Shown here piece after piece: positions 7,082 through 14,440 of a DNA stretch of 21,299 nt. The number at the start of each line of letters is the position of its first letter. Position 1 is the first letter of the stretch. This DNA comes from Bacteroidota bacterium. Lineage in GTDB: Bacteria; Bacteroidota; Bacteroidia; Bacteroidales; Prolixibacteraceae. The notes below the pieces were generated by a model. That model ran no database searches. It had not been told where the DNA came from and was given only the letters and a program-made list of their open reading frames with translations. Location of the stretch: assembly GCA_030706665.1 (NCBI GenBank), contig JAUZOB010000013.1:1-21299 (forward strand), given 5' to 3'. The position numbers were made by a program, and so were the translations under genes.

Positions 7082-7239
7082 TAGCCCGTTATAACTCTTT
7101 TGTGAAAAGAATAATGAAATTCAGGGAGGATTCGATGTAAACTTCAAGACTTCAATTACTACCAATAGAATTTGCAATCTCAAAATGCTTAAACATTTTA
7201 CTTGGGAAACCGTTTTAATTGAAACTAAAACAATGAATC

Positions 7240-7788
7240 ATGAGAACAACAATAATCTGTATATTAACATTCTTTTCCCTTCATTATGCTTCTGCTCAGA
7301 ATTCAGGGAAAAGCTTTTACGATTTTCAGGTAAAAGACATTGATGGAAACAATTTCGATCTCTCAACCCTGAAGGGAAAGAAAGTAATGATCGTAAATAC
7401 TGCATCCAAATGTGGCCATACTCCTCAATACAAAGACTTGGAAGCCCTTTATGAAAAATACAAAGCAAAAAACTTTGTCATAATCGGGTTCCCTGCAAAC
7501 AACTTTTTACATCAGGAACCCGGAACCAATGAGGAGATCAAACAATTCTGCGAAATCAACTACAAGGTTACGTTTCCCATGATGAGTAAAATCTCGGTTA
7601 AAGGAGACGACATCCATCCTCTGTACCAATGGCTTACTCAAAAGAAACTGAACGAGGTATTGGATGCACCGATCCAATGGAATTTTCAAAAATTTCTGAT
7701 TGACGAAAACGGGAAATTAGTGATGACGGTTGCGCCCGGCACAAAACCAAATGATAAGGAAATAATTAAATGGATTGAAGGGAAATAA
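7240..7788 (+). CDS. Exported glutathione peroxidase family thiol peroxidase (Cys type)
   Basis: This 182-residue protein has a signal peptide (MRTTIICILTFFSLHYASA|Q, about 19 residues), so it should act in the periplasm. The active site is NTASKCG with peroxidatic Cys58 in place of selenocysteine. The rest of the tetrad is present: Gln92 in FLHQEPG, and Trp147 and Asn148 in WNFQKFLID. Cys104 in FCEINYKVTFP is the likely resolving Cys. Members with this layout usually use thioredoxin rather than glutathione to reduce hydroperoxides. It is transcribed divergently from dnaX across a 215-bp gap. I see no exact TAnnTTTG box in front of it; a near match, TAGAATTTG at about 7166, has one extra base. 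Many relatives are cytoplasmic, so the signal peptide is a useful detail. Confidence 0.93.
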   Translation: MRTTIICILTFFSLHYASAQNSGKSFYDFQVKDIDGNNFDLSTLKGKKVMIVNTASKCGHTPQYKDLEALYEKYKAKNFVIIGFPANNFLHQEPGTNEEIKQFCEINYKVTFPMMSKISVKGDDIHPLYQWLTQKKLNEVLDAPIQWNFQKFLIDENGKLVMTVAPGTKPNDKEIIKWIEGK

Positions 7789-7950
7789 GTGTTTTGGGAG
7801 AAAATTGTGATTTAATCTTACCGTAAGGCCTTGATATAAAATATCATTAGCGCCTGATTCATATTTATTTGTTCCAATTTTACAAATTAACCTTAAACAA
7901 TTTAAGAACTTCCCCGTTTATCTCTTTATAAAAAATTAAAAACTTGTGTT

Positions 7951-8580
7951 ATGAATATAATTGACAAATTAAACTGGAGATATGCCGTTAAATCATTTGA
8001 TCCTGACGAAAAGTTATCTGACGATCAAATTAACACTTTGAAGGAAGCATTGCAATTATCCGCTTCTTCATTTGGCCTGCAACCATACAAATTTGTAATT
8101 GTTGAAAATCCTGAGTTGAGGAACAAATTAGTAGATGTTTCATACGGACAAGATAAAGTAGCTAAAGCGTCTCACTTTATCATTTTCTGTATCGAAACGA
8201 AACTTGATGAATCTTTTATTGATCGGTTTGTTGATTTAAATGTCACAATTAATCATCTGTCGGCAGAAAATGCTGCCGGATTTTCAGGAATGCTGAAAGG
8301 GTCAATCCTTCAAAGATCTCAGGAAGCAAAAGAAGAATGGTCAGCTCGTCAATTATATATTTCTATTGGCTTCTTATTAACATCAGCTGCCGTACTAGGC
8401 ATTGATGCTTGTCCGATGGAAGGATTCGATCCAAAAGCATACACCGAGATCTTAGGACTTGATAAACTGGGGCTTCGTCCTTATGCTGCAGTTGCGTTAG
8501 GATATCGCTCTGAAAGTGATCCGTATCAATACCATAAAAAAGTACGCAGGCCGATAGAAGATCTGTTTGTAATCAAATAA
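7951..8580 (+). CDS. NAD(P)H-dependent nitroreductase family protein (NfsB-like)
   Basis: This 209-residue protein has no signal peptide and is the usual length for the FMN-dependent nitroreductase fold. Recognisable family elements are RYAVKSFD near residue 10 (FMN phosphate-binding Arg/Lys), ASSFGLQPYKFVIV (about 38-51), GIDACPMEGFDP (about 149-160, FMN-contacting loop) and KKVRRPIEDL at the C-terminus. Such enzymes transfer two electrons from NAD(P)H to nitroaromatics, quinones or flavins; the physiological substrate is not evident. The gene stands alone, 162 bp after the peroxidase and with a probable terminator behind it. The pairing with a peroxidase suggests a redox-stress context, which is an inference. 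Confidence 0.93.
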   Translation: MNIIDKLNWRYAVKSFDPDEKLSDDQINTLKEALQLSASSFGLQPYKFVIVENPELRNKLVDVSYGQDKVAKASHFIIFCIETKLDESFIDRFVDLNVTINHLSAENAAGFSGMLKGSILQRSQEAKEEWSARQLYISIGFLLTSAAVLGIDACPMEGFDPKAYTEILGLDKLGLRPYAAVALGYRSESDPYQYHKKVRRPIEDLFVIK

Positions 8581-8689
8581 CGAGCAATACGTTATAGGTT
8601 CGGATACGGAACATCGATTGGATTCTCATTCAATCGCTAAAATATCTGAATTGGGATAAAATGCAACAATGTAACTTTATAACTCAAGC

Positions 8690-8727
8690 AAGGGTGTTCC
8701 TGAAATACGGTACACCTTTTATTTTTA
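8690..8727 (+). terminator. Probable intrinsic terminator after the nitroreductase gene
   Basis: AAGGGTGT (8690-8697) pairs with ACACCTTT (8712-8719) in an 8-bp stem with one G-U pair and a 14-nt loop, followed by a T-rich tail TATTTTTA. It lies 110 bp past the stop, so readthrough for some distance is implied. Confidence 0.5.
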
Positions 8728-8844
8728 TCTATAACAACAACTGTTCAGGGAAAAATAAAATCAACAATCTACCCGACCTAAAAAACAATTGTAAAAAACC
8801 GGATGTAAGCTGCCCTATTTTATATAAAATTGCTTGAAAAAAGC

Positions 8845-8852
8845 TATTTTTG
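8845..8852 (+). promoter_or_regulatory. Possible -7 box (TATTTTTG) for the PAP2-dgkA operon
   Basis: TATTTTTG matches TAnnTTTG and lies 34 bp before the PAP2 ATG. A TTTG at the normal -33 spacing is not evident; the nearest TTG (8830-8832) is too close. Confidence 0.4.
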
Positions 8853-8886
8853 ATTTCAGTTCTATTAATTACGCTACACTCAGGAA

Positions 8887-9495
8887 ATGATCAAAAGACT
8901 ATCTGTTATTTTACTGTTATTCATATCGGTTCAGACATTTTCTCAGAATCTGGACGTTCGGATTCTTAATACGATTAATACTTCTCAAACACAGTCAGCC
9001 GACAAGTTCTTTAAATTCGCGTCAAATTCAAACAATGCAGTAATTGTCGGGATTCCTCTTGGAATGGGAATTGCAGGGCTCATTAATCATGACGAAAAAC
9101 TGTTCAACAATGCCTGCTTCATCGTAGAAGCCAGTGCTGTTAATGTCGCATTGACTTATGCACTGAAATACTCCATTAACAGGGAAAGGCCTTTTGATAA
9201 ATACTCATATATTTTAAAAAAATCAGACGGAGGAGGTCCCTCCTTCCCGTCAGGACATACCTCCGGAGCATTTGCCACTGCAACTTCTTTAAGCATGGCT
9301 TATCCGAAATGGTATATCATCGTACCCTCTTTTGCATGGGCCGGCACAGTCGCTTATTCCCGGATGTATCTCGGGGTACATTACCCCAGTGATGTTCTTG
9401 GAGGGATGATAACAGGCGCCGGTAGCGCATATCTCTCCAACAAATTGAATAAATGGATCAATAAACATTACAACAAGAAATATGTCCAATACTAA
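8887..9495 (+). CDS. PAP2-family phosphatase (lipid phosphatase, possible undecaprenyl-pyrophosphatase)
   Basis: This 202-residue protein has an N-terminal hydrophobic signal (to about residue 19, TFSQ). The complete three-part PAP2 catalytic signature is present: K94-x6-R101-P102 (KYSINRERP), PSGH (121-124) and S158-R159-x5-H165-x3-D169 (SRMYLGVHYPSD). Hydrophobic segments between the motifs indicate a membrane protein with its active site on the periplasmic side. The family removes phosphate from lipid phosphates such as undecaprenyl pyrophosphate, phosphatidic acid or phosphatidylglycerophosphate. Its 3' end overlaps the next gene, which encodes a lipid kinase, by 14 bp. Together they could recycle the undecaprenyl carrier or balance diacylglycerol and phosphatidate. 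The substrate is inferred from context only. Confidence 0.92.
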   Translation: MIKRLSVILLLFISVQTFSQNLDVRILNTINTSQTQSADKFFKFASNSNNAVIVGIPLGMGIAGLINHDEKLFNNACFIVEASAVNVALTYALKYSINRERPFDKYSYILKKSDGGGPSFPSGHTSGAFATATSLSMAYPKWYIIVPSFAWAGTVAYSRMYLGVHYPSDVLGGMITGAGSAYLSNKLNKWINKHYNKKYVQY

Positions 9496-9859
9496 GTCTG
9501 GATTGAAAAAACGAATATTCAGCTTCAAATATGCCTTTACCGGAATTTATGAGCTGATCAAATCAGAACCCAATGCGCGGATTCATCTGGCAGCAACTAT
9601 TTGTGCCGTTGCAGCCGGATTCTTCTTACAGATCTCAACAAGCGAATGGTGTTTTGTAATATTTGCAATCGCAATCGTATTTGCAGCCGAGGCCTTTAAT
9701 ACCGTCTTCGAGAAACTGGTCGATCATCTGTTTAAAGAATATCACGAAACGGCAAGACTAGCCAAAGACATCGCAGCCGGAGGCGTATTGATATGCGCCA
9801 TTGCAGCCTTTATTGTCGGACTTATTATCTTCCTTCCAAAAGTGCTTCAACTATTGTAA
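9482..9859 (+). CDS. dgkA: DgkA-family diacylglycerol kinase / undecaprenol kinase
   Basis: This 125-residue protein fits the small prokaryotic DgkA family. An N-terminal amphipathic segment (FKYAFTGIYELIKSEPNARI) is followed by three transmembrane helices (about 35-50, 54-70 and 98-118). The catalytic helix reads AEAFNTVFEKLVD with Glu70 and Glu77, and AKDIAAGGVL (94-103) is the conserved third-helix start. Homologues phosphorylate diacylglycerol in E. coli-type members or undecaprenol in Gram-positive-type members, using ATP. The start at 9482 overlaps the PAP2 gene by 14 bp in another frame, so coupled translation is likely. Which lipid is used here cannot be read from the sequence. Confidence 0.93.
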   Translation: MSNTKSGLKKRIFSFKYAFTGIYELIKSEPNARIHLAATICAVAAGFFLQISTSEWCFVIFAIAIVFAAEAFNTVFEKLVDHLFKEYHETARLAKDIAAGGVLICAIAAFIVGLIIFLPKVLQLL

Positions 9860-9970
9860 CGCCAACATTACTTCTGTAGATTATCCACTTTCACTCTATT
9901 CCTCTTCGTTTATCCCTTCTTTTGGTAACTTTTTAAAGGTTATCTCCTTACAATTGAATACTATGATCAG

Positions 9971-10004
9971 TTATCCAAAAAACGATATTGACATTGTTGG
10001 ATAA
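9971..10004. repeat. Inverted repeat between dgkA and the next gene
   Basis: TTATCCAA (9971-9978) and TTGGATAA (9997-10004) are exact inverted copies 18 bp apart. No T tract follows on the plus strand, so it is not a convincing terminator. It sits about 50 bp ahead of the next start codon and could be an operator. Confidence 0.3.
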
Positions 10005-10056
10005 AAAATTCTTCATAGACTGTTAACTGAAATAGCAAACTAATAATAAACCGATT

Positions 10057-10593
10057 ATGAAGAAGATATTATTGATATTGATGGGAATTATTCTTTGGGG
10101 AATAACAGTTAATGCTCAATACAGAATAAATAAACTTAAATATGACCCGACAACGTACGAGCACCAAGCGGGAGATCGATATTGTGTACCGTTCGTTAGT
10201 CTAACCTCTTTAATTTTGCCCGGAACGGGACACTTTATTTGTGGTGAATTCGGAAGAGGCATTCCATTTATGCTTGGAGCATTCGTGAGTGATGGAATCA
10301 TCGCAACCGGTCTCTTACTTAAGTTTACAGATATCCTTAATGCCGCGTTCGGAGTTGAAAATAAAAATCCGGATATTGGGATGACCCTCATCACGGTAGG
10401 TGCAGTTAGCTATCTGATCATAACGACATGGGCCATTCTCGATGTTATAAAGGTTGCAAAGGTTAACAATCTGGCATATAGAGACAGACACAAAACCACT
10501 TCTATCAATCTTACCCCTTACCTTGAACCGGTTAATCTTGCAACCTCAACATCAATGGCAACCGGAATAAAGCTAACAATCACATTTCACTAA
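10057..10593 (+). CDS. Small hypothetical membrane protein with signal peptide
   Basis: This 178-residue protein begins with a signal peptide (MKKILLILM to VNA|Q, about 20 residues). The middle segment SLILPGTGHFICGEFGRGI resembles the SxxxPGxGQxYxG motif of TM2 or DUF5683-like membrane proteins, with His in place of the usual Gln. Hydrophobic stretches at about 46-58, 70-90 and 106-128 suggest three membrane segments. The C-terminal 40 residues are polar (KTTSINLTPYLEP). No enzymatic residues are visible and I do not assign a function. It stands between dgkA and the lipoprotein gene, both on the same strand, with gaps of about 200 bp, so co-transcription is uncertain. Confidence 0.7.
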   Translation: MKKILLILMGIILWGITVNAQYRINKLKYDPTTYEHQAGDRYCVPFVSLTSLILPGTGHFICGEFGRGIPFMLGAFVSDGIIATGLLLKFTDILNAAFGVENKNPDIGMTLITVGAVSYLIITTWAILDVIKVAKVNNLAYRDRHKTTSINLTPYLEPVNLATSTSMATGIKLTITFH

Positions 10594-10698
10594 ATAATCT
10601 TGAGATATAAGATCCCAGATTCTCCACCTGATACGAAACTAACTATTTTCCTAATCACACCTTAAAAGCGTGCAACAGTCTCAATTCTTAATGGCCAA

Positions 10699-10731
10699 AT
10701 TTCGTTTCGACTACCTACGTCGAAATGAAAT
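10699..10731. repeat. Inverted repeat in the leader of the lipoprotein gene
   Basis: ATTTCGTTTCGAC (10699-10711) and GTCGAAATGAAAT (10719-10731) pair over 13 positions with one G-T mismatch and a 7-nt spacer. The inner TTTCGAC-N7-GTCGAAA is exact. There is no T tract behind it. It lies about 58 bp before the ATG, a place suited to an operator or a leader hairpin. Confidence 0.45.
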
Positions 10732-10788
10732 ACCTGCACTACTGATTATTCTGTCTATATTCTTTTGAAAGTTTATAAACACTTCAAA

Positions 10789-12339
10789 ATGAAAAAATTT
10801 ATACTCTTACCGAAAACATTCATCTTTTTCCTCTGCATCTGTTGTCTCACGCTGTTTAATGGATGCACGACCAAAAGATACATGTCGAATGACAAGATAG
10901 ATGAAAACATTCTCGCTCGTAAACCGGTATTGGTATCCTACAACCAAACTTTGTGGATACTTGGAAATACTACCGTCTCCAATGATCGTATTGAAGGTGA
11001 AATACAACCGAATACTTTTGCCTATGGTCCCCGAAAAATCGTTAAAATCATCCTTCGAAACGATAGTAATCTAATTACTAAGGACAATAAGTTATCTGTT
11101 CCTATTGAGAATATTACGAGAATAGAATACTTTAAATACGATCCAGGAAAAACCATCTTGTTTTCTCTTGGAGTAGCAGCAGTAACAGCCGGAGCAATCG
11201 GTCTTATTGTATATCTTACAAAAGAGAGCTGTCCGTTTGTTTATACTCATAACGGTTCTGAGTATGTTTTTGAAGGTGAAATATATAGCGGAGCAACAAA
11301 TGTCCCGATGGAACGACATGACTATCTGTGTCTCCCCAATATAAGTCCTTCTGATAGCCAGTATCTTTTGAAAATAACGAACGAAGCCAATGAGAAACAA
11401 CACACGAACCTTGCAGAATTACTCGTTATTGATCATGCTCCGGGAACATCCGTGCTGATTGACAAATATGGCACAGCAACCTCTTTTTCAAAACCTGTAT
11501 CTCCAATTGAAGCTTTTGGGTATGATAATAATCAGGTATTAAGCTCTATCACACTAAAGGATAACATTTCCTATTCCGGAAAACCTCAAAAGAATAATCA
11601 ACAAACGTTCGACAACCTTACCCTCACTTTTGAGAAACCCGATAACGCCCAGAAGGCTCAGCTTGTAATCAGAGCGAAAAACTCATTCTGGCTGGACTAT
11701 ACCTATGGACGATTTCTTAATCTTTTCGGTAACCGACTGGATTCATGGGAAAAGAAGCAAAATGGAAAAGATAAATCAGAGATTGAGTCTTGGTGTTTAA
11801 GTCAGGGCATTCCACTTTCTGTTTACATCGAAGAAAATAATCAGTGGAGGTTTATTGACTTCTTTAATGTTGCCGGACCGATGGCCTACAAAGACGATAT
11901 CATGCAAATTGATCTGTCAAAACACAACGAGAAAAATATCAGGCTTAAACTTGAATCAGGATGGCTCTTCTGGGAGATCGATTATGCAGGAATGGACTTC
12001 TCTGAAAATAACAATCTTAATATTCAGAGAGTAGGTATTGATAAAGCAACAGATCAGAATAAAAAGGAAGTGCATGAATATCTGCTATTTGATGACAATC
12101 AATACCTCAACCAGCCGAACTTTAATGACTATGTATTATTATCATTTCCTGTCCCAAAAATGAAAGATGGGGATCAAAGAACGGTTTTCTTGCATTCTAA
12201 GGGCAATTATGAAATCAATCAAAAAAGTAAAGGAGCTCCTCACATTGCAAAACTGAAGAAATTCAAAGAGGCGAGATCCTTTACAAAATTCTCAAAAGAA
12301 AATTATTTAACTGCCCTCAAAAAGTATTCAACGAAATAA
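10789..12339 (+). CDS. Uncharacterised lipoprotein
   Basis: I chose the ATG at 10789 (516 residues), because it places a lipoprotein signal at the very N-terminus. An in-frame TTG at 10765 would add 8 residues. The signal runs MKKFILLPKTFIFFL to lipobox LFNGC, giving lipidated Cys26. Residues 27-120 are beta-rich, followed by one hydrophobic helix (about 122-143, rich in Ala, Gly and Val). Then comes a distinctive segment SCPFVYTHNGSEYVFEGEIY (147-166) and a long, mostly beta-like region that ends in a basic tail. I do not recognise a named domain or a catalytic motif. A lipoprotein with a second membrane-spanning segment is unusual; it may be inner-membrane anchored. The gene is alone and ends before a strong terminator shared with the converging ABC-F gene. 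Confidence 0.75.
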   Translation: MKKFILLPKTFIFFLCICCLTLFNGCTTKRYMSNDKIDENILARKPVLVSYNQTLWILGNTTVSNDRIEGEIQPNTFAYGPRKIVKIILRNDSNLITKDNKLSVPIENITRIEYFKYDPGKTILFSLGVAAVTAGAIGLIVYLTKESCPFVYTHNGSEYVFEGEIYSGATNVPMERHDYLCLPNISPSDSQYLLKITNEANEKQHTNLAELLVIDHAPGTSVLIDKYGTATSFSKPVSPIEAFGYDNNQVLSSITLKDNISYSGKPQKNNQQTFDNLTLTFEKPDNAQKAQLVIRAKNSFWLDYTYGRFLNLFGNRLDSWEKKQNGKDKSEIESWCLSQGIPLSVYIEENNQWRFIDFFNVAGPMAYKDDIMQIDLSKHNEKNIRLKLESGWLFWEIDYAGMDFSENNNLNIQRVGIDKATDQNKKEVHEYLLFDDNQYLNQPNFNDYVLLSFPVPKMKDGDQRTVFLHSKGNYEINQKSKGAPHIAKLKKFKEARSFTKFSKENYLTALKKYSTK

Positions 12340-12442
12340 AGCTGTTTTCATAATTCAAGAACCAGGCATGAAGCCACACTTATAGGATGGCGTCTGTTGA
12401 AAGCGTTAAAATCAGATCAGTCTATTCTGAAAAAAAACCTTT

Positions 12443-12487
12443 ATAAACAAAGAAGCATGGTATAAAATACCATGCTTCTTTGTTTAT
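12443..12487. terminator. Bidirectional terminator between convergent lipoprotein and ABC-F genes
   Basis: A perfect 21-bp inverted repeat (arms 12443-12463 and 12467-12487) encloses a 3-nt AAA loop. The core is GAAGCATGGTAT/ATACCATGCTTC. The minus strand continues into AAAGG then TTTTTTT, a T-tract suited to ending ABC-F transcription. The plus strand is less T-rich after the stem. It is the longest perfect hairpin in the window. Confidence 0.85.
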
Positions 12488-12515
12488 GTTATCAGACAAA
12501 AAATATTCGATCTCA

Positions 12516-14156
12516 TTATCGAGCACTCTTCTCCAGCTCACGCAGGTTTTCCATCTTCTTCTTTTGAAGAAAACTACGAACATCTCCCAAATGCTCCTTT
12601 ACTTGCTTATTGCCGAATTCATAAACTTTATCGACCAATCCGTCTAGAAAATCGCGGTCGTGCGACACTAAAATCATGGTACCATCAAAATCCTGCAATG
12701 CACTTTTTAATACATCCTTAGTCTTTAGATCCAGATGATTGGTAGGCTCATCAAGAATGAGAAGATTCACAGGTTCAAGCAACAATTTAATCATAGCCAG
12801 ACGCGTACGCTCGCCACCTGATAAAACTTTCACCTTTTTGTCAGAGTTATCGCCACCGAACATAAATGCTCCCAGGATATCTTTGATCTTCGTCCGAATA
12901 TCACCAACCGCTACCTCATCGATGGTTTGAAATACGGTTAACTCTTCATCCAGTAAAGAAGCCTGATTTTGTGCAAAATAGCCAATCATAGTATTATGAC
13001 CGACGGAAAGCTTTCCCTCATGTTCAATCTCTTTCATGATGCACTTTACAAGCGTCGACTTTCCTTCTCCGTTTTTCCCAACAAAGGCTACCCTTTCACC
13101 GCGAGCTAAGGTGAATGAAGCATTTGCGAAAACAATATGATCGTCGTATTTTTTAGTGACGTCTTCCGCAATTACCGGATAATTGCCGGACCGCGGCGAT
13201 GGAGGGAACTTCAAGCGAAGTGCGGAAGTATCTTCTTCATCCACTTCAACCAAATCAAGCTTTTCCAACATTCTTACCCTTGACTGTACTTGCGTCGTTT
13301 TAGAGTAAGTGCCTTTGAAGCGTTCGATAAATTGCCGGTTATCGGCAATCATCTTCTGCTGATCCTCATATGCCTTCTGTTGCTGCTCCCGTCGTTCTTT
13401 ACGCAATTGCAGATAAGTGGAGTAATTGACTTTATAGTCATAGATACGCCCCATACTTAATTCAACTGTACGATTCGTAATATTGTCAACAAACGCACGG
13501 TCGTGAGAAATGACCATTACCGCTTTCGCACTAGTCATCAAAAACTCTTCCAGCCACTGGATCGATTCTATATCCAGATGATTGGTCGGTTCATCAAGCA
13601 AAATCAGATCAGGCTTTTGCAATAGAATCTTAGCCAATTCAATGCGCATGCGCCATCCCCCACTAAATTCACTGGTCTGGCGATTGAAATCATCACGCGT
13701 AAAGCCCAACCCCAACAATATTTTTTCTACTTCTCCGTCGTAATTAATCTCTTCAATGGAATAAAATTTCTCACTTAATGTTGATACCTTCTCGATCAGT
13801 TCATAGTAGCTTTCAGATTCATAATCGGTACGGGAAGACATCTCCTGATTGAGTGCTTCAATCTCACGTTCCATCTCAAAAATGCTCGCAAATGCCTGCG
13901 AAGCTTCTTCAAATACCGTACGATTATTCTCGGTCATCAAATGCTGCGGGAGGTAAGCAATTACAGCATCTTTCGGAGCCGATACCCGTCCATTGGAGGC
14001 AGTTCTCACTCCTGCAATGATTTTCAACAGAGTTGACTTCCCTGCCCCGTTTTTGCCCATCAGGGCTATTCTGTCCTTCTCGTTTATTACAAAAGAAATA
14101 TCTTTAAAAAGCGTTGTTCCGCCAAACTCTACTGTAAGTCCGTCTACTGAAATCAT
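12516..14156 (-). CDS. ABC-F family ATPase (ribosome-associated type)
   Basis: This 546-residue protein has two ATP-binding cassettes and no membrane segment, which defines ABC-F. Cassette 1 has Walker A GKNGAGKST (34-42), signature SGGWRMR (165-171) and Walker B LLDEPTNHLD (186-195). Cassette 2 has GKNGEGKST (360-368), SGGERTR (446-452) and LILDEPTNHLD (466-476). The linker (about 240-325) is charged and coiled-coil-like (RKERREQQQKAYEDQQKM), as expected for the segment that reaches the peptidyl transferase centre. An arm-like insertion is seen around 85-140. Members act on ribosomes as translation factors or, in some lineages, as antibiotic-resistance proteins. Without a tree I would not call resistance; the Bacteroidota housekeeping type of this length is more likely. 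A 59-codon ORF overlaps its start. Confidence 0.95.
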   Translation of the reverse strand: MISVDGLTVEFGGTTLFKDISFVINEKDRIALMGKNGAGKSTLLKIIAGVRTASNGRVSAPKDAVIAYLPQHLMTENNRTVFEEASQAFASIFEMEREIEALNQEMSSRTDYESESYYELIEKVSTLSEKFYSIEEINYDGEVEKILLGLGFTRDDFNRQTSEFSGGWRMRIELAKILLQKPDLILLDEPTNHLDIESIQWLEEFLMTSAKAVMVISHDRAFVDNITNRTVELSMGRIYDYKVNYSTYLQLRKERREQQQKAYEDQQKMIADNRQFIERFKGTYSKTTQVQSRVRMLEKLDLVEVDEEDTSALRLKFPPSPRSGNYPVIAEDVTKKYDDHIVFANASFTLARGERVAFVGKNGEGKSTLVKCIMKEIEHEGKLSVGHNTMIGYFAQNQASLLDEELTVFQTIDEVAVGDIRTKIKDILGAFMFGGDNSDKKVKVLSGGERTRLAMIKLLLEPVNLLILDEPTNHLDLKTKDVLKSALQDFDGTMILVSHDRDFLDGLVDKVYEFGNKQVKEHLGDVRSFLQKKKMENLRELEKSAR

Positions 14157-14332
14157 TCTACAATTTTAATGAGGCGCAAAGATAAACACTTTACCAGGAT
14201 CTTTCGCATCAGGTTAGAGCTGTAAGCTTTTTTCAGACCAAAAGGTAACAAATTCAAAATCTGCCATACCAACATTATTGACGGATCTTCCCCATCGAAA
14301 AATTCATTTAAATTTTCAAGCTCTTGATTCAT
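14153..14332 (-). CDS. Possible small 59-residue ORF upstream of the ABC-F gene
   Basis: An ATG at 14330-14332 opens 59 codons ending at TGA 14153-14155. The end overlaps the ABC-F ATG in an ATGA arrangement. The peptide starts MNQELENLNEFFDGEDPSIM, is acidic at first, then hydrophobic (LVWQILNLLPFGL), and ends basic (MRKILVKCLSLRLIKIVE). I recognise no family. In favour: the stop-start overlap typical of operons and a sensible composition. Against: a -7-like box for ABC-F lies inside it, and no promoter is visible in front of it. It may be a small peptide, a leader ORF or chance. Confidence 0.3.
   Translation of the reverse strand: MNQELENLNEFFDGEDPSIMLVWQILNLLPFGLKKAYSSNLMRKILVKCLSLRLIKIVE
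14177..14184 (-). promoter_or_regulatory. Possible -7 box (TATCTTTG) for the ABC-F gene
   Basis: The minus strand reads TATCTTTG, an exact TAnnTTTG match, 20 bp before the ABC-F ATG. No -33 TTTG is obvious. If used, it gives a very short leader and would make the 59-codon ORF unnecessary. Confidence 0.35.
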
Positions 14333-14440
14333 AAAATTGCCAGATCTACTAAAGAATAATAATTTGCATCAGAAAATCTTTACAATCTGTTCTAACCAGA
14401 ATTTCATTGATACAGACCGATTAAAGACAAAATTCCACAG

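Larger units (their letters stand above)
8581..8886. other. 306-bp intergenic region between nitroreductase and PAP2 genes
   Basis: I see no gene here on either strand. It holds a small hairpin right after the nitroreductase (8615-8636, 9-bp stem with one G-U pair, 4-nt loop, no T tract), a better terminator at 8690-8727, an A+T-rich stretch, and a -7 box at 8845-8852 serving the next gene. Confidence 0.6.

Noticed and set aside
9971..10004. Terminator after dgkA
   Set aside because: The 8-bp stem has an 18-nt loop and no T tract on the coding strand, so it is listed only as an inverted repeat.
12516..14156. Antibiotic-resistance ABC-F determinant
   Set aside because: The sequence shows only general ABC-F features; no resistance-specific feature or mobile context is visible.
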